In this document: one piece after another, positions 1 through 6,418 of the stretch
Position numbering within the stretch: position 1 is the stretch's first letter
Layout: each line of letters opens with the position of its first letter
Assembly (NCBI GenBank): GCA_034659855.1
Contig: JAYEIA010000183.1
Span: 1 to 9,160 of the forward strand
Direction of reading: 5' to 3'
Length of the DNA stretch: 9,160 nt
From: JAYEIA01 sp034659855
GTDB taxonomy: Bacteria > Bacteroidota > Bacteroidia > Bacteroidales > JAADGE01
Program-made: the position numbers and the translations under genes
The notes under the pieces: generated by a model
Database searches by the model: none
What the model was told of the DNA's origin: nothing
Seen by the model: the letters and a program-made list of their open reading frames with translations, nothing else

Positions 1-1071
1 TTTCTCTTGGTGCTTGTCATTTATTACAGAAGTAGGCTTTTTAAATCGCTCCCATAATTCCTCTTTGACACTATTATATGCCGGACCGGTTTCTCTCCAT
101 TTGTCATGAAGTTTTTGCAGTTGCTTGTGGGCATTTATAATTTCTTCAACTTCTAAGAGTTTCTCAGCTTCAAGACAAAGCTGTTCCTTTTTTTCTGTAT
201 TTTTTTGAAGATCAAGATCTCTTAGTTCTTTATTTATTTTTACATAATTATAGAACCGTTCAACGGCTGCATGATAATCATTCCATAACCCTTGATTTAC
301 AGCCTTGGGAACTGTTCCTGCCTTTTCCCATTGGTCTTGAAAGGCTTTAAATTCTTGAAATGTTTTTCCGAAAGATTCCGGTTTATTTATAAGCGACTCA
401 ATTTCTTTAATGATCTGTTTTTTGCGTTCGGCATTTTTTTCGCGTTGCTCCTTTTCGGACTTTTTAATTTCCTGTTTCTTTTCGCTCCACTTTTTCAACT
501 GCTCATTGAACATTTCAGGCAGAGTATCTTTTTCGATACTACTCTCTACAGAATCATCTTCTTCGTTTTCTTTATTCTGCTTTCGTTGTTCTTCTTGTTT
601 TTGAAGCTGTTCCGCTCTAAACTCCTTAGTCTTAGTATTAAAAGCTGATTTAATTTGATTGACTTGTCTTTGGCCGAAGCCTTTGGGAAATTCAGCAATT
701 ACTGTTTTAAGTTCAGAGACTAATTCTTCTCGAGGCAACAATTCGTAATCCTTCTCCTCTTTTACTTCCGGCTTTTCCTTCTGAATTTCTGTTTTTGAAA
801 CTTCACCTTCCTCCGAGTCATCACTTGAGTTTCCTTCAGTCTTTTGCGTCTCATCCTCCTCAGAGTGCTTTGACTCGGATTTGGACTTTTCTACAGGTTC
901 CTCTGTCTTTTCAGCTTCAACTTTACTTGAAGAATGGTTGTCGGTTTCATCAATCTCTTTATTTTTCAATGAATCCAGCTTATCAAGAATTCGGCCGGCT
1001 GCTGATTTTTCTTTTTTTTGCTCCGAATTGTTATTTTCAGAATCGAGATTTAAATTTTTCTTGTCAATCAT
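1..1071 (-). CDS. DUF349 domain-containing protein, N-terminal part (runs off left edge)
   Basis: My own minus-strand translation is open for 357 codons from ATG at 1071-1069 (MIDKKNLNLD) to base 1, so the C-terminus lies outside the window. Residues 1-110 are acidic, Glu/Lys/Ser-rich low-complexity sequence, probably disordered. Residues 113-150 (REELVSELK, then VNQIKSAF) match the short module that usually precedes the repeats in Bacteroidota members. Residues 150-215 are charged and probably coiled coil. Two DUF349 repeats follow: about 213-283, with FQDQWEKAGTVPK and LWNDYHAAVERFY, and about 292-355, with HDKWRETGP and ELWERFKK. Bacteroidota homologues commonly carry several such repeats, so more are expected beyond the edge. 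Function is not established; the repeat is a helical module and the protein is probably cytoplasmic, as no signal peptide is visible. A Bacteroidota-type promoter lies about 50 bases upstream. The family call is firm; the role is unknown. Confidence 0.9.
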   Translation of the reverse strand, partial: MIDKKNLNLDSENNNSEQKKEKSAAGRILDKLDSLKNKEIDETDNHSSSKVEAEKTEEPVEKSKSESKHSEEDETQKTEGNSSDDSEEGEVSKTEIQKEKPEVKEEKDYELLPREELVSELKTVIAEFPKGFGQRQVNQIKSAFNTKTKEFRAEQLQKQEEQRKQNKENEEDDSVESSIEKDTLPEMFNEQLKKWSEKKQEIKKSEKEQREKNAERKKQIIKEIESLINKPESFGKTFQEFKAFQDQWEKAGTVPKAVNQGLWNDYHAAVERFYNYVKINKELRDLDLQKNTEKKEQLCLEAEKLLEVEEIINAHKQLQKLHDKWRETGPAYNSVKEELWERFKKPTSVINDKHQEK

Positions 1072-1482
1072 GACGTTTTGATTTAGTTCAATACATATTG
1101 TGGCTTACTACACTTTAAGTTTGCGAAAATAACTATTTAACTTAAAACTCTCAAAATTTTTTAAGTATAGTTTCTCTCAGATTTTTCACAAGGAAAAATT
1201 CTCTGTATTTGCGGTCAAATTTCTTTTTGGTTAATAATTTGTAAACGAAGTCCGGATATGTTAATGGACATCCAATCCACGTGTTCAGACAACTATTTCA
1301 GTTTCAGACAACCCCTTGTATTTTCTAAGCTCCATAGTTATTTGGCAAATTGTGCATTATAAATTTAGCACCATCATACGGTAGAACCTCTTTAAATATG
1401 ATTTCTGTTGTTGACTTGCAGAAAAAATGCATGATTATTGTAACCGTATTGATAGTAGTAAGCTTTTGATAAAAAAAATATT
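1072..1482. other. Intergenic region between divergent genes, no gene seen
   Basis: This 411-base AT-rich gap separates the minus-strand DUF349 gene from the plus-strand TPR-PD40 gene. No frame gives a credible protein; the minus-strand frame covering 1392-1625 runs into the TPR-PD40 gene and has no recognisable family. The gap holds the DUF349 promoter and two direct copies of TTCAGACAAC (1284-1293 and 1303-1312, start-to-start 19 bases). A weak candidate promoter for the plus-strand gene is TTG at 1438-1440 with TAAGCTTTTG at 1459-1468, which fits the consensus only if one or two extra bases are allowed and would give a very short leader. Confidence 0.6.
1124..1156 (-). promoter_or_regulatory. 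Predicted Bacteroidota sigma-A-type promoter for the DUF349 gene
   Basis: On the minus strand, TATTTTCG (1131-1124) matches the -7 consensus TAnnTTTG with one mismatch and continues into GCAAA-like sequence. Upstream, TTTTG (1156-1152) matches the -33 TTG element with a 20-base spacer, within the usual range. The expected leader to the ATG at 1071 is about 45-50 bases. This is a prediction from consensus only. Confidence 0.5.
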
Positions 1483-3570
1483 ATGAAATACACTATACTC
1501 CTGTTTGTAGGATTATCTTTTAGTTTGAATGCCCTGTCGCAGAAGAAAACAATTTTGGATGCTGAAGAACTAATTTTTAAACAAAACATATTGCCTGCAT
1601 CTGAATTACTTTCAGAGCTGAGCAATAAATCTCCTGATAATCCGAAAATATTACTTCGGCTTGGATATTGCTATTTACACATGCCCAACTCATACGGCAA
1701 AGCAATAGAAGTTTTAAAAAAGGCCGAAAATAAATTTCGTTCCCATGAGAAAGAAGTATCCGCTTTTGATGCTAAATTTCAGCTTGCACGAGCCTACAGA
1801 AAAAACTTGATGCTCGGAGATGCCATAAGAACTTACAATGAACTCATTATTGAAAGTAAAATAAAAGACTATGAAGCGGTTGACATATTGCAACGAGAAA
1901 TAAAATACTGTGAAAATGCAAAAACGGAATTAAATAAAGACTATATTATAAGTGTAAAAAATATAGGAAATACAGTAAATTCAAAATTTTCGGAACACTC
2001 TCCATTTTTGAACCGATCAAATGATATGATGTTCTTTACTTCAAAGCGAAACTATTCATCAGAAGAACAGCCAACTAATAAACCGTATGATGAAAACATT
2101 TTCAGTACAACAAAGGAAGGAAAACATTGGTCGGGGCCTAAACATCTGCAAAAACCATTGAACACACAAAAAAATGATGCCAATTGCGGATTATCACCGG
2201 ATGGGAAAAACTTATATATATATAGGCAAGGTAATATCTTTTTGAGCCAAAAAGAAGGAGATAAATGGACAGATGCCTTACCTTTGAAGTACGTCAACTC
2301 TAAGGAGCGTGAAGTTCATTTATTTATTAATTCAGATAATACTGAAATATATTTTTCATCTGATCGGAAAGGCGGCCTGGGCGGACTGGATATATACAGA
2401 ATGAAAAAAGAGGGAGATAAGTGGAGTAAACCCGAAAATCCGGGTCCTGAGATAAATACTCCCTTTGATGACGACAGTCCGTTTTTGCACGAAGACGGGA
2501 CATTATACTTTAGTTCAAAAGGACACAACTCTATAGGTGGATATGATATATTTAAAGCGAAAATATCCGGAAACAGTTTTTCAAAGGTTCAAAATATGGG
2601 CGTACCGGTAAACTCAGTTTCTGATGACTCTCATTTTTACCTCAGTCCGGATCGAAGCAATTGCTATTTTGCGTCACTTCGAGAAGGAGGGTTTGGCAGA
2701 AGTGATATTTATAACATTGATTACAAAGATACTACAGCGGCCTACTTATCAGTAAGGGGTAAAATTATTTCAGATGTGGAAGCTCCCGACATTAAAGTCA
2801 ATGTTTATAACGTGGGTACCATGGAATTCTACCGAACTTTGATGCCTGACACTTCGGGAGTATTCAGAATTAACTCATTGAGAGGCAACGACTACTATAT
2901 AGAAACCACTTCAATGGGATTGTACCTTCACGCTTCAACTTACTCGGCCCCCTTCGATAATGTATCAGAATATAAACTCAATAATATCAAACTCCAAAAA
3001 ATAAAGTCGGGTGCTGTCTATAGAAAATATACTTTGAAGTTTGATGATAATAGTGCTGAGCCTTTAAACGAAACGAAATTACTTCTTAATTCATTAATCA
3101 AATTTGCGGATAAACATTCTGATTTAATTTTTGATATTTGCAATGGATCCGGAACGGATAACTCTATACAAACACAACGTATATCAGCAATAAAAAACAT
3201 TTTGTCTCAAAACGGATTCCCGAATTCAAAAATTACAGAAAACAAATCGAAAACAGACTCAAGTATTCAAGAAATAACTATTGCTGTTATGGATAGTAAA
3301 ATGGTTGAATATTTAGAAACGGGAAAAAGACCGATTTCAAAAAATACACTTCAAAAAAAATACGGTATACAACTGGGTTCGTATTCTCAAAAGCTAAAAA
3401 ACAGGGAACGTAAATTTGGAATATTAAACTCCGGAATTTCAGTTATTCAGAGTAATGACGGTCTGTTTAAATACACCTATGGGAATTATTCTTCAAGAAC
3501 CTTGGCGGAAGATCATTTAATTATGATACAAAAAATGGGGTTTGCCGATGCATTTATTGTTGATAAATAG
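1483..3570 (+). CDS. Exported TPR / PD40 propeller / OmpA-like / SPOR envelope protein (PorE-like architecture)
   Basis: The 695-residue product starts with a type I signal peptide (residues 1-19, probable cut ALS|Q; no lipobox Cys). Residues 25-150 are TPR-like helices (PKILLRLGYCYL, FQLARAYRK, DAIRTYNEL). Residues 170-410 carry PD40/WD40-like propeller blades with the repeated pattern YFSSxR.GG.GG.DIY at 290-305, 342-357 and 395-410. Residues 423-505 resemble a carboxypeptidase-regulatory-like beta domain (VRGKIIS through SGVFRINSL). Residues 515-605 look like an OmpA C-terminal domain, and 626-695 like a SPOR domain (YGIQLGSYS, then YTYGNYSSRTLAEDHL, then GFADAFIVDK). TPR, propeller, CRD and OmpA in this order is the layout of PorE, a periplasmic part of the type IX secretion system. 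The extra SPOR end and the poor OmpA motif differ from it. It most likely acts in the periplasm linking outer-membrane parts to peptidoglycan. A true T9SS role is inference; the gene stands alone here, facing the ABM gene. Confidence 0.85.
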   Translation: MKYTILLFVGLSFSLNALSQKKTILDAEELIFKQNILPASELLSELSNKSPDNPKILLRLGYCYLHMPNSYGKAIEVLKKAENKFRSHEKEVSAFDAKFQLARAYRKNLMLGDAIRTYNELIIESKIKDYEAVDILQREIKYCENAKTELNKDYIISVKNIGNTVNSKFSEHSPFLNRSNDMMFFTSKRNYSSEEQPTNKPYDENIFSTTKEGKHWSGPKHLQKPLNTQKNDANCGLSPDGKNLYIYRQGNIFLSQKEGDKWTDALPLKYVNSKEREVHLFINSDNTEIYFSSDRKGGLGGLDIYRMKKEGDKWSKPENPGPEINTPFDDDSPFLHEDGTLYFSSKGHNSIGGYDIFKAKISGNSFSKVQNMGVPVNSVSDDSHFYLSPDRSNCYFASLREGGFGRSDIYNIDYKDTTAAYLSVRGKIISDVEAPDIKVNVYNVGTMEFYRTLMPDTSGVFRINSLRGNDYYIETTSMGLYLHASTYSAPFDNVSEYKLNNIKLQKIKSGAVYRKYTLKFDDNSAEPLNETKLLLNSLIKFADKHSDLIFDICNGSGTDNSIQTQRISAIKNILSQNGFPNSKITENKSKTDSSIQEITIAVMDSKMVEYLETGKRPISKNTLQKKYGIQLGSYSQKLKNRERKFGILNSGISVIQSNDGLFKYTYGNYSSRTLAEDHLIMIQKMGFADAFIVDK

Positions 3571-3683
3571 TTTGAGTGTTTGTGCAGAAATAAATATTAT
3601 ACTTTACCGTTTTCGTACTTGAATGTAATAATTGTTATACCTTTATTTTTCTGAGAACAACAGACCACCTTGTAAAACACCCC

Positions 3684-3971
3684 TTACCGGCTTGCTATAA
3701 AAGTATCTGCCTCAGGCTTTGCATCAAAACAGTGTTTGGCTTTGGGCCATATCGTGGAAAAAAGGTCTGAATTTCTGTAATTATTTAAGTCGGCTTCGTT
3801 ATTCCAAATACTGTAGGTCATAAATATTTGAGGTTTATATTTATTTTGTATCAATTGCAGTTCGGAGCAGCCTTTAACAGCCCGAATAGAATGTTCAATT
3901 TCTTTCAGAAATTTTGAAAATTCGGATATACAATCTTCTTTGATGGTTAGCTTAACTATTCGGGTTATCAT
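3684..3971 (-). CDS. Antibiotic biosynthesis monooxygenase (ABM)-fold small protein
   Basis: The 95-residue product has the dimeric ferredoxin-like ABM pattern: a first strand MITRIVKLTI, a helix with FSKFLKEIEHSIRAVKGC, a strand around ELQLIQNK, a strand IFMTYSIWNN, and a helix ADLNNYRNSDLFSTIWPKAK near the C-terminus. Family members include quinol or haem-degrading monooxygenases and many of unknown substrate, so the reaction cannot be assigned. I start it at ATG 3971 rather than the in-frame TTG at 3980, because MITRIV is the normal first strand of the family. From that start it overlaps the 3' end of the upstream DUF62 gene by 20 bases, which suggests one transcript and translational coupling. 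No signal peptide is seen, so it is probably cytoplasmic. Confidence 0.85.
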   Translation of the reverse strand: MITRIVKLTIKEDCISEFSKFLKEIEHSIRAVKGCSELQLIQNKYKPQIFMTYSIWNNEADLNNYRNSDLFSTIWPKAKHCFDAKPEADTFIASR

Positions 3972-4740
3972 AAAATTCAATTCTTATATCGTTATATAAT
4001 TTTAGCCCTAACAGGGACATCAATTTACCTTTATTGATAGAAATTTCCAACAAATTTAATGAGTTAAATAGTGCTACTATCTCGCCGTGTTGCTTATCCA
4101 AATGGGTTTTACTTATTCCGCGGATAATATTTGAGGAACTGCCGGCATAAATTTTAACTCTTCTTCCTTGCCCCACATCGTCAAACAGTTCTTTTGAGAT
4201 ATTGCAAATCGCATTGTCATAACTATCCACATATATAATCTTTCCGATGATGAGTGAATCGTCATACATGGGACTGGTTCCGAGTTTGAGTTTAGTCTTT
4301 TCGACAGGCTTCAAAAATGAATTTAAGTCCTTATTTTGAGATATTTCTTTGGCCAAATGAACAAAGCGAATCATAGCCGGTTGGTCTGCAGGATTTGGTT
4401 CTATAGGCTCATATATATTTGTAATCTCCTCTTTAGCAAATATCAAATATATAATACCGGTATCGGCACAAATAAAATATTGATTGTGAGCATGTACAAC
4501 AATATGACGCTGCTTTGGTCCCTCTTCGCAATCAACTCCTATCAGATGAATGCTGCCTTCGGGAAAGTTTTTCCGGCTGTGTTTTATTGTAAAAGCAGCA
4601 TAAGAAATATCGAAAGTAGGAATATCGTGTGCCAAATCAACTACGGCGGCAGAGGGACAAGACTTTAAAATCTCTCCCTTAACTCTTCCGATAAAGAAAT
4701 CACCGGATTTACGATCAGTTGTTAAACTTATTACTTGCAT
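3952..4740 (-). CDS. SAM hydroxide adenosyltransferase (DUF62) family protein, divergent
   Basis: The 262-residue product has the usual length and both domains of the family that hydrolyses S-adenosylmethionine to adenosine and methionine. The N-terminal domain (about 1-135) shows ISLTTD at 4-9, VDLAHDIPTFDI at 34-45, FPEGSIHLIGVD at 59-70 and CADTG at 91-95. These correspond to the family's TDFG, DItH.ip, FP.GTvHv.VVDPGVG and PDNG motifs. The C-terminal domain (about 160-262) shows VDSYDNAICNIS at 171-182 and NSLNLLEISINKGK at 226-239, matching vD.fGN..tNi and NS.g.leiA...G. The motifs are weaker than in the classical enzyme: VDPGVG has become VDCEEG, and no FHGRD motif is visible around 118-135. 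Some divergence appears typical of Bacteroidota members, from memory. It heads an operon with the overlapping ABM gene and is divergent from phoH. The family is clear; activity is uncertain. Confidence 0.88.
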   Translation of the reverse strand: MQVISLTTDRKSGDFFIGRVKGEILKSCPSAAVVDLAHDIPTFDISYAAFTIKHSRKNFPEGSIHLIGVDCEEGPKQRHIVVHAHNQYFICADTGIIYLIFAKEEITNIYEPIEPNPADQPAMIRFVHLAKEISQNKDLNSFLKPVEKTKLKLGTSPMYDDSLIIGKIIYVDSYDNAICNISKELFDDVGQGRRVKIYAGSSSNIIRGISKTHLDKQHGEIVALFNSLNLLEISINKGKLMSLLGLKLYNDIRIEFYDNPNS

Positions 4741-4774
4741 TAATATTTAGTATCTCGACAGTTAGTGCTTGTAA

Positions 4775-4885
4775 CGAAATAACCTTTACATTTTGACTTG
4801 TTCTTTTGTCTATTTTCGGCGTTATAAAAATTTTAAATAAACTGTGGCTATTCGCAAAGTATTGTTTCACAATAATCTTGAAAAT
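4775..4885 (+). repeat. Diverged intergenic repeat, copy A
   Basis: Bases 4775-4811 align without gaps to 7393-7429 (27 of 37 identical by my count), with identical blocks CGAAATAAC and GTTCTTTTG. Further downstream both copies also contain TTCGCAAA and ATCTTGAAAAT, at different spacing. Copy A lies between the divergent DUF62 and phoH genes. It looks like a decayed non-coding repeat; no transposase or clear terminal inverted repeats are visible. Confidence 0.5.
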
Positions 4886-4979
4886 AAACAAAACAACTTC
4901 GTCAATTCTGTAAATTTTATTTTGTAACAAGCACTTAGATTCTTTAGCAAAGTATCAAAATCATTCAAATTTATTATAT

Positions 4980-4987
4980 TAACTTTG
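4980..4987 (+). promoter_or_regulatory. Predicted -7 element for the phoH-like gene
   Basis: TAACTTTG, followed by CAAAA, is an exact match to the Bacteroidota -7 consensus TAnnTTTG. It lies about 30 bases before the ATG at 5018, giving a short leader. I see no TTG-type -33 element at the expected distance, so only the -7 half is supported. Confidence 0.55.
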
Positions 4988-5017
4988 CAAAAATAAAGAA
5001 TTATTAACAAATCAATA

Positions 5018-5953
5018 ATGAATACACATAAAATTAATATCAATCCGGAAATAACACTCGAGTTATTGGGCCCGCAAAATTCAAACTTACAAGTTATACA
5101 GAAATTATTTTCGAAATTAAAAATATTTTCAAGAGGTAACCTATTGTCTATAGAAGGTAGCGAACCCGAGATTGAGCAGCTTGCAGTTTTTCTGAAGTTG
5201 TTGGAGGAACACATTAATAAAGTAAAGTTGCTGACCGAGAATGATATTAAAAATATTTTTCACAACAGGACCCCGGATTATTCTGAAAGTAAAAATATAA
5301 TTGTTTACGGAAGTTCCGGGAAAATTATAAGAGCAAGAACTCTCGGACAGGAGAAGCTGGTCAATGAATTTGAAAAAAATGATTTGATATTCGCTACCGG
5401 ACCGGCCGGAACAGGAAAAACATACATGGCCATAGCCCTTGCCGTGAGAGCACTCAAAGAGAAACATGTACAAAAAATAATTATGAGTCGACCGGCTGTA
5501 GAGGCCGGAGAAAAATTGGGCTTTTTACCGGGTGATGCAAAAATGAAGCTTGACCCGTATCTACAAGCCTTGTACGATGCCATGCACGATCTCATTCCGG
5601 GTACTCGCTTATCAAATATGGTGGATAAGGGCATCATCCAAATTGCACCGCTGGCATACATGAGAGGGCGTACGCTCAGCAATGCCGTAGTAATTTTGGA
5701 TGAAGCTCAAAATACAACACCGGGGCAACTAAAAATGTTTTTGACACGAATGGGTGAAAATTCCAAATTTATTGTAACCGGAGACATGACACAAATTGAT
5801 TTACCCGGAAAACAAGTCTCCGGACTCGTAAAAATACACAGCATGTTACGAGATATTGAAGGCATCTCTTTTGTGAATTTTTCTGCAAAAGAAATCATTC
5901 GCCATCCGCTGGTTACTCCGATAGTTAAAGCATTCAACAGGGACAAATCGTAG
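5018..5953 (+). CDS. phoH: PhoH/YbeZ (PhoL) family ATPase
   Basis: The 311-residue product is full length for the short PhoH-like family. An N-terminal domain (1-110) precedes a P-loop ATPase core. Walker A is GPAGTGKT (128-135), a conserved MSRPAVEAGEKLGFLPG segment follows (156-172), then the YMRGRTL segment (214-220), Walker B VVILDEAQNT (224-233) and TGDMTQIDLP (254-263), a sensor-like motif. PhoH-like proteins in bacteria are linked to RNA metabolism and often work with the endoribonuclease YbeY in rRNA maturation; ybeY is not in this window. The E. coli name reflects phosphate-regulon control, but no Pho box is evident here. The start at 5018 is supported by the promoter 30 bases upstream. 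purC follows in the same direction after 465 bases, an order I recall as common in Bacteroidota genomes. The gene is probably cytoplasmic and monocistronic. Confidence 0.96.
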   Translation: MNTHKININPEITLELLGPQNSNLQVIQKLFSKLKIFSRGNLLSIEGSEPEIEQLAVFLKLLEEHINKVKLLTENDIKNIFHNRTPDYSESKNIIVYGSSGKIIRARTLGQEKLVNEFEKNDLIFATGPAGTGKTYMAIALAVRALKEKHVQKIIMSRPAVEAGEKLGFLPGDAKMKLDPYLQALYDAMHDLIPGTRLSNMVDKGIIQIAPLAYMRGRTLSNAVVILDEAQNTTPGQLKMFLTRMGENSKFIVTGDMTQIDLPGKQVSGLVKIHSMLRDIEGISFVNFSAKEIIRHPLVTPIVKAFNRDKS

Positions 5954-6043
5954 TGATACCTATCCTATAATTCACTGAGAGAATATTGTTTAAATTCCGG
6001 ATAAAGAAGTTGGTTTTAAGAAATAATTTTTATTTTGATTTTA

Positions 6044-6051
6044 TATATTTG
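6044..6051 (+). promoter_or_regulatory. Predicted -7 element upstream of purC
   Basis: TATATTTG followed by CAACA is an exact match to the Bacteroidota -7 consensus. No good -33 TTG is seen 19-21 bases upstream. It is the best candidate in the intergenic region on this strand. It would give a long purC leader, unless it drives an unannotated small RNA or a better promoter nearer the gene was missed. Confidence 0.4.
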
Positions 6052-6081
6052 CAACATTAAGAGACAATAAATAATGGGTTC

Positions 6082-6232
6082 AGTATAAAAAGTATAAAGT
6101 TTTAAAGTAAAAAGTGTTATTTATCTATTATTCAAATAGTTATAAAAATATAATAATTCTACATAATTTTCTGAATATCAAATAATTAACTTTACAAACT
6201 TTCAACTTTTAGCCTTTTAAACTACACTCTAT
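6082..6232. repeat. Opposed AAAGT-rich / ACTTT-rich repeat tracts
   Basis: The left arm (6082-6115) consists of imperfect units of the type AAGTATAAA and AAAGTAAAA. The right arm (6189-6232) consists of CTTT-rich units such as ACTTTAC, ACTTTCA and CTTTTAG. The arms are imperfect reverse complements, separated by about 73 AT-rich bases. Short AAAGT-type tandem repeats are common between genes in Bacteroidota, as far as I recall. The paired arrangement could fold into a long weak stem or simply reflect base composition. Confidence 0.4.
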
Positions 6233-6329
6233 AATATTAACAGTTTTTTTTACAATGGTTCGGTACATTTTTATAAATAATTAATTATCAACAATATAAC
6301 AAATTGTATCAAATTTTGCTAACGGGCTC

Positions 6330-6375
6330 AATTTTAGACACTTTGAGGTGCAAGCACGCTCAAAGGTCAAAAATT
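6330..6375 (+). promoter_or_regulatory. Imperfect 46-base hairpin/palindrome upstream of purC
   Basis: The arms pair as AATTTT / AAAATT (6330-6335 with 6370-6375), GAC / GTC (6337-6339 with 6366-6368), CTTTGAG / CTCAAAG (6341-6347 with 6359-6365) and GTG / CAC (6348-6350 with 6355-6357), with loop CAAG. There is one A/A mismatch and one bulged base on each side, for about 19 pairs. No T-tract follows, so it does not look like an intrinsic terminator. It may be a structured leader element or a protein-binding palindrome. No known riboswitch class was recognised. Confidence 0.5.
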
Positions 6376-6418
6376 TAACGAACTATTATTTTCAATAAAA
6401 CCATAAAATTAATAATCA

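Larger units (their letters stand above)
5954..6418. other. Long AT-rich intergenic region upstream of purC
   Basis: This 465-base region contains no plausible protein-coding frame. It holds an exact TAnnTTTG element (6044-6051), a pair of opposed AAAGT/ACTTT-rich tracts (6082-6115 and 6189-6232), a perfect 12-base AT palindrome ATAATTAATTAT (6277-6288) and a strong imperfect hairpin (6330-6375) that ends 43 bases before the purC ATG. If the 6044 promoter is the purC promoter, the transcript has a leader of about 360 bases. I see no clear intrinsic terminator for the phoH-like gene. Confidence 0.6.

Noticed and set aside
292..1081. Several plus-strand open frames (292-648, 410-604, 795-1073, 881-1081)
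   Set aside because: They are antisense to the DUF349 gene, which has clear family motifs. Their Phe/Ser/Leu-rich composition is what reading the opposite strand of a Lys/Glu-rich gene produces.
3571..3683. Bidirectional terminator between the convergent TPR-PD40 and ABM genes
   Set aside because: Only weak AT-rich partial palindromes (for example TAATAATTGTTA near 3627) are visible, with no GC-bearing stem plus T-tract.
3972..3980. TTG at 3980 as start of the ABM-fold gene
   Set aside because: The extra three residues are not part of the family's first strand, and ATG 3971 gives the expected MITRIVKLT start.
4336..4930. Open frames 4336-4668 (plus) and 4715-4930 (minus)
   Set aside because: The first is antisense to the DUF62 gene and has no family features. 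The second overlaps that gene's start in another frame, extends across the intergenic repeat, and looks like chance coding.
6277..6288. Perfect palindrome ATAATTAATTAT as an operator
   Set aside because: It consists only of A and T within a very AT-rich stretch, so chance is a sufficient explanation.
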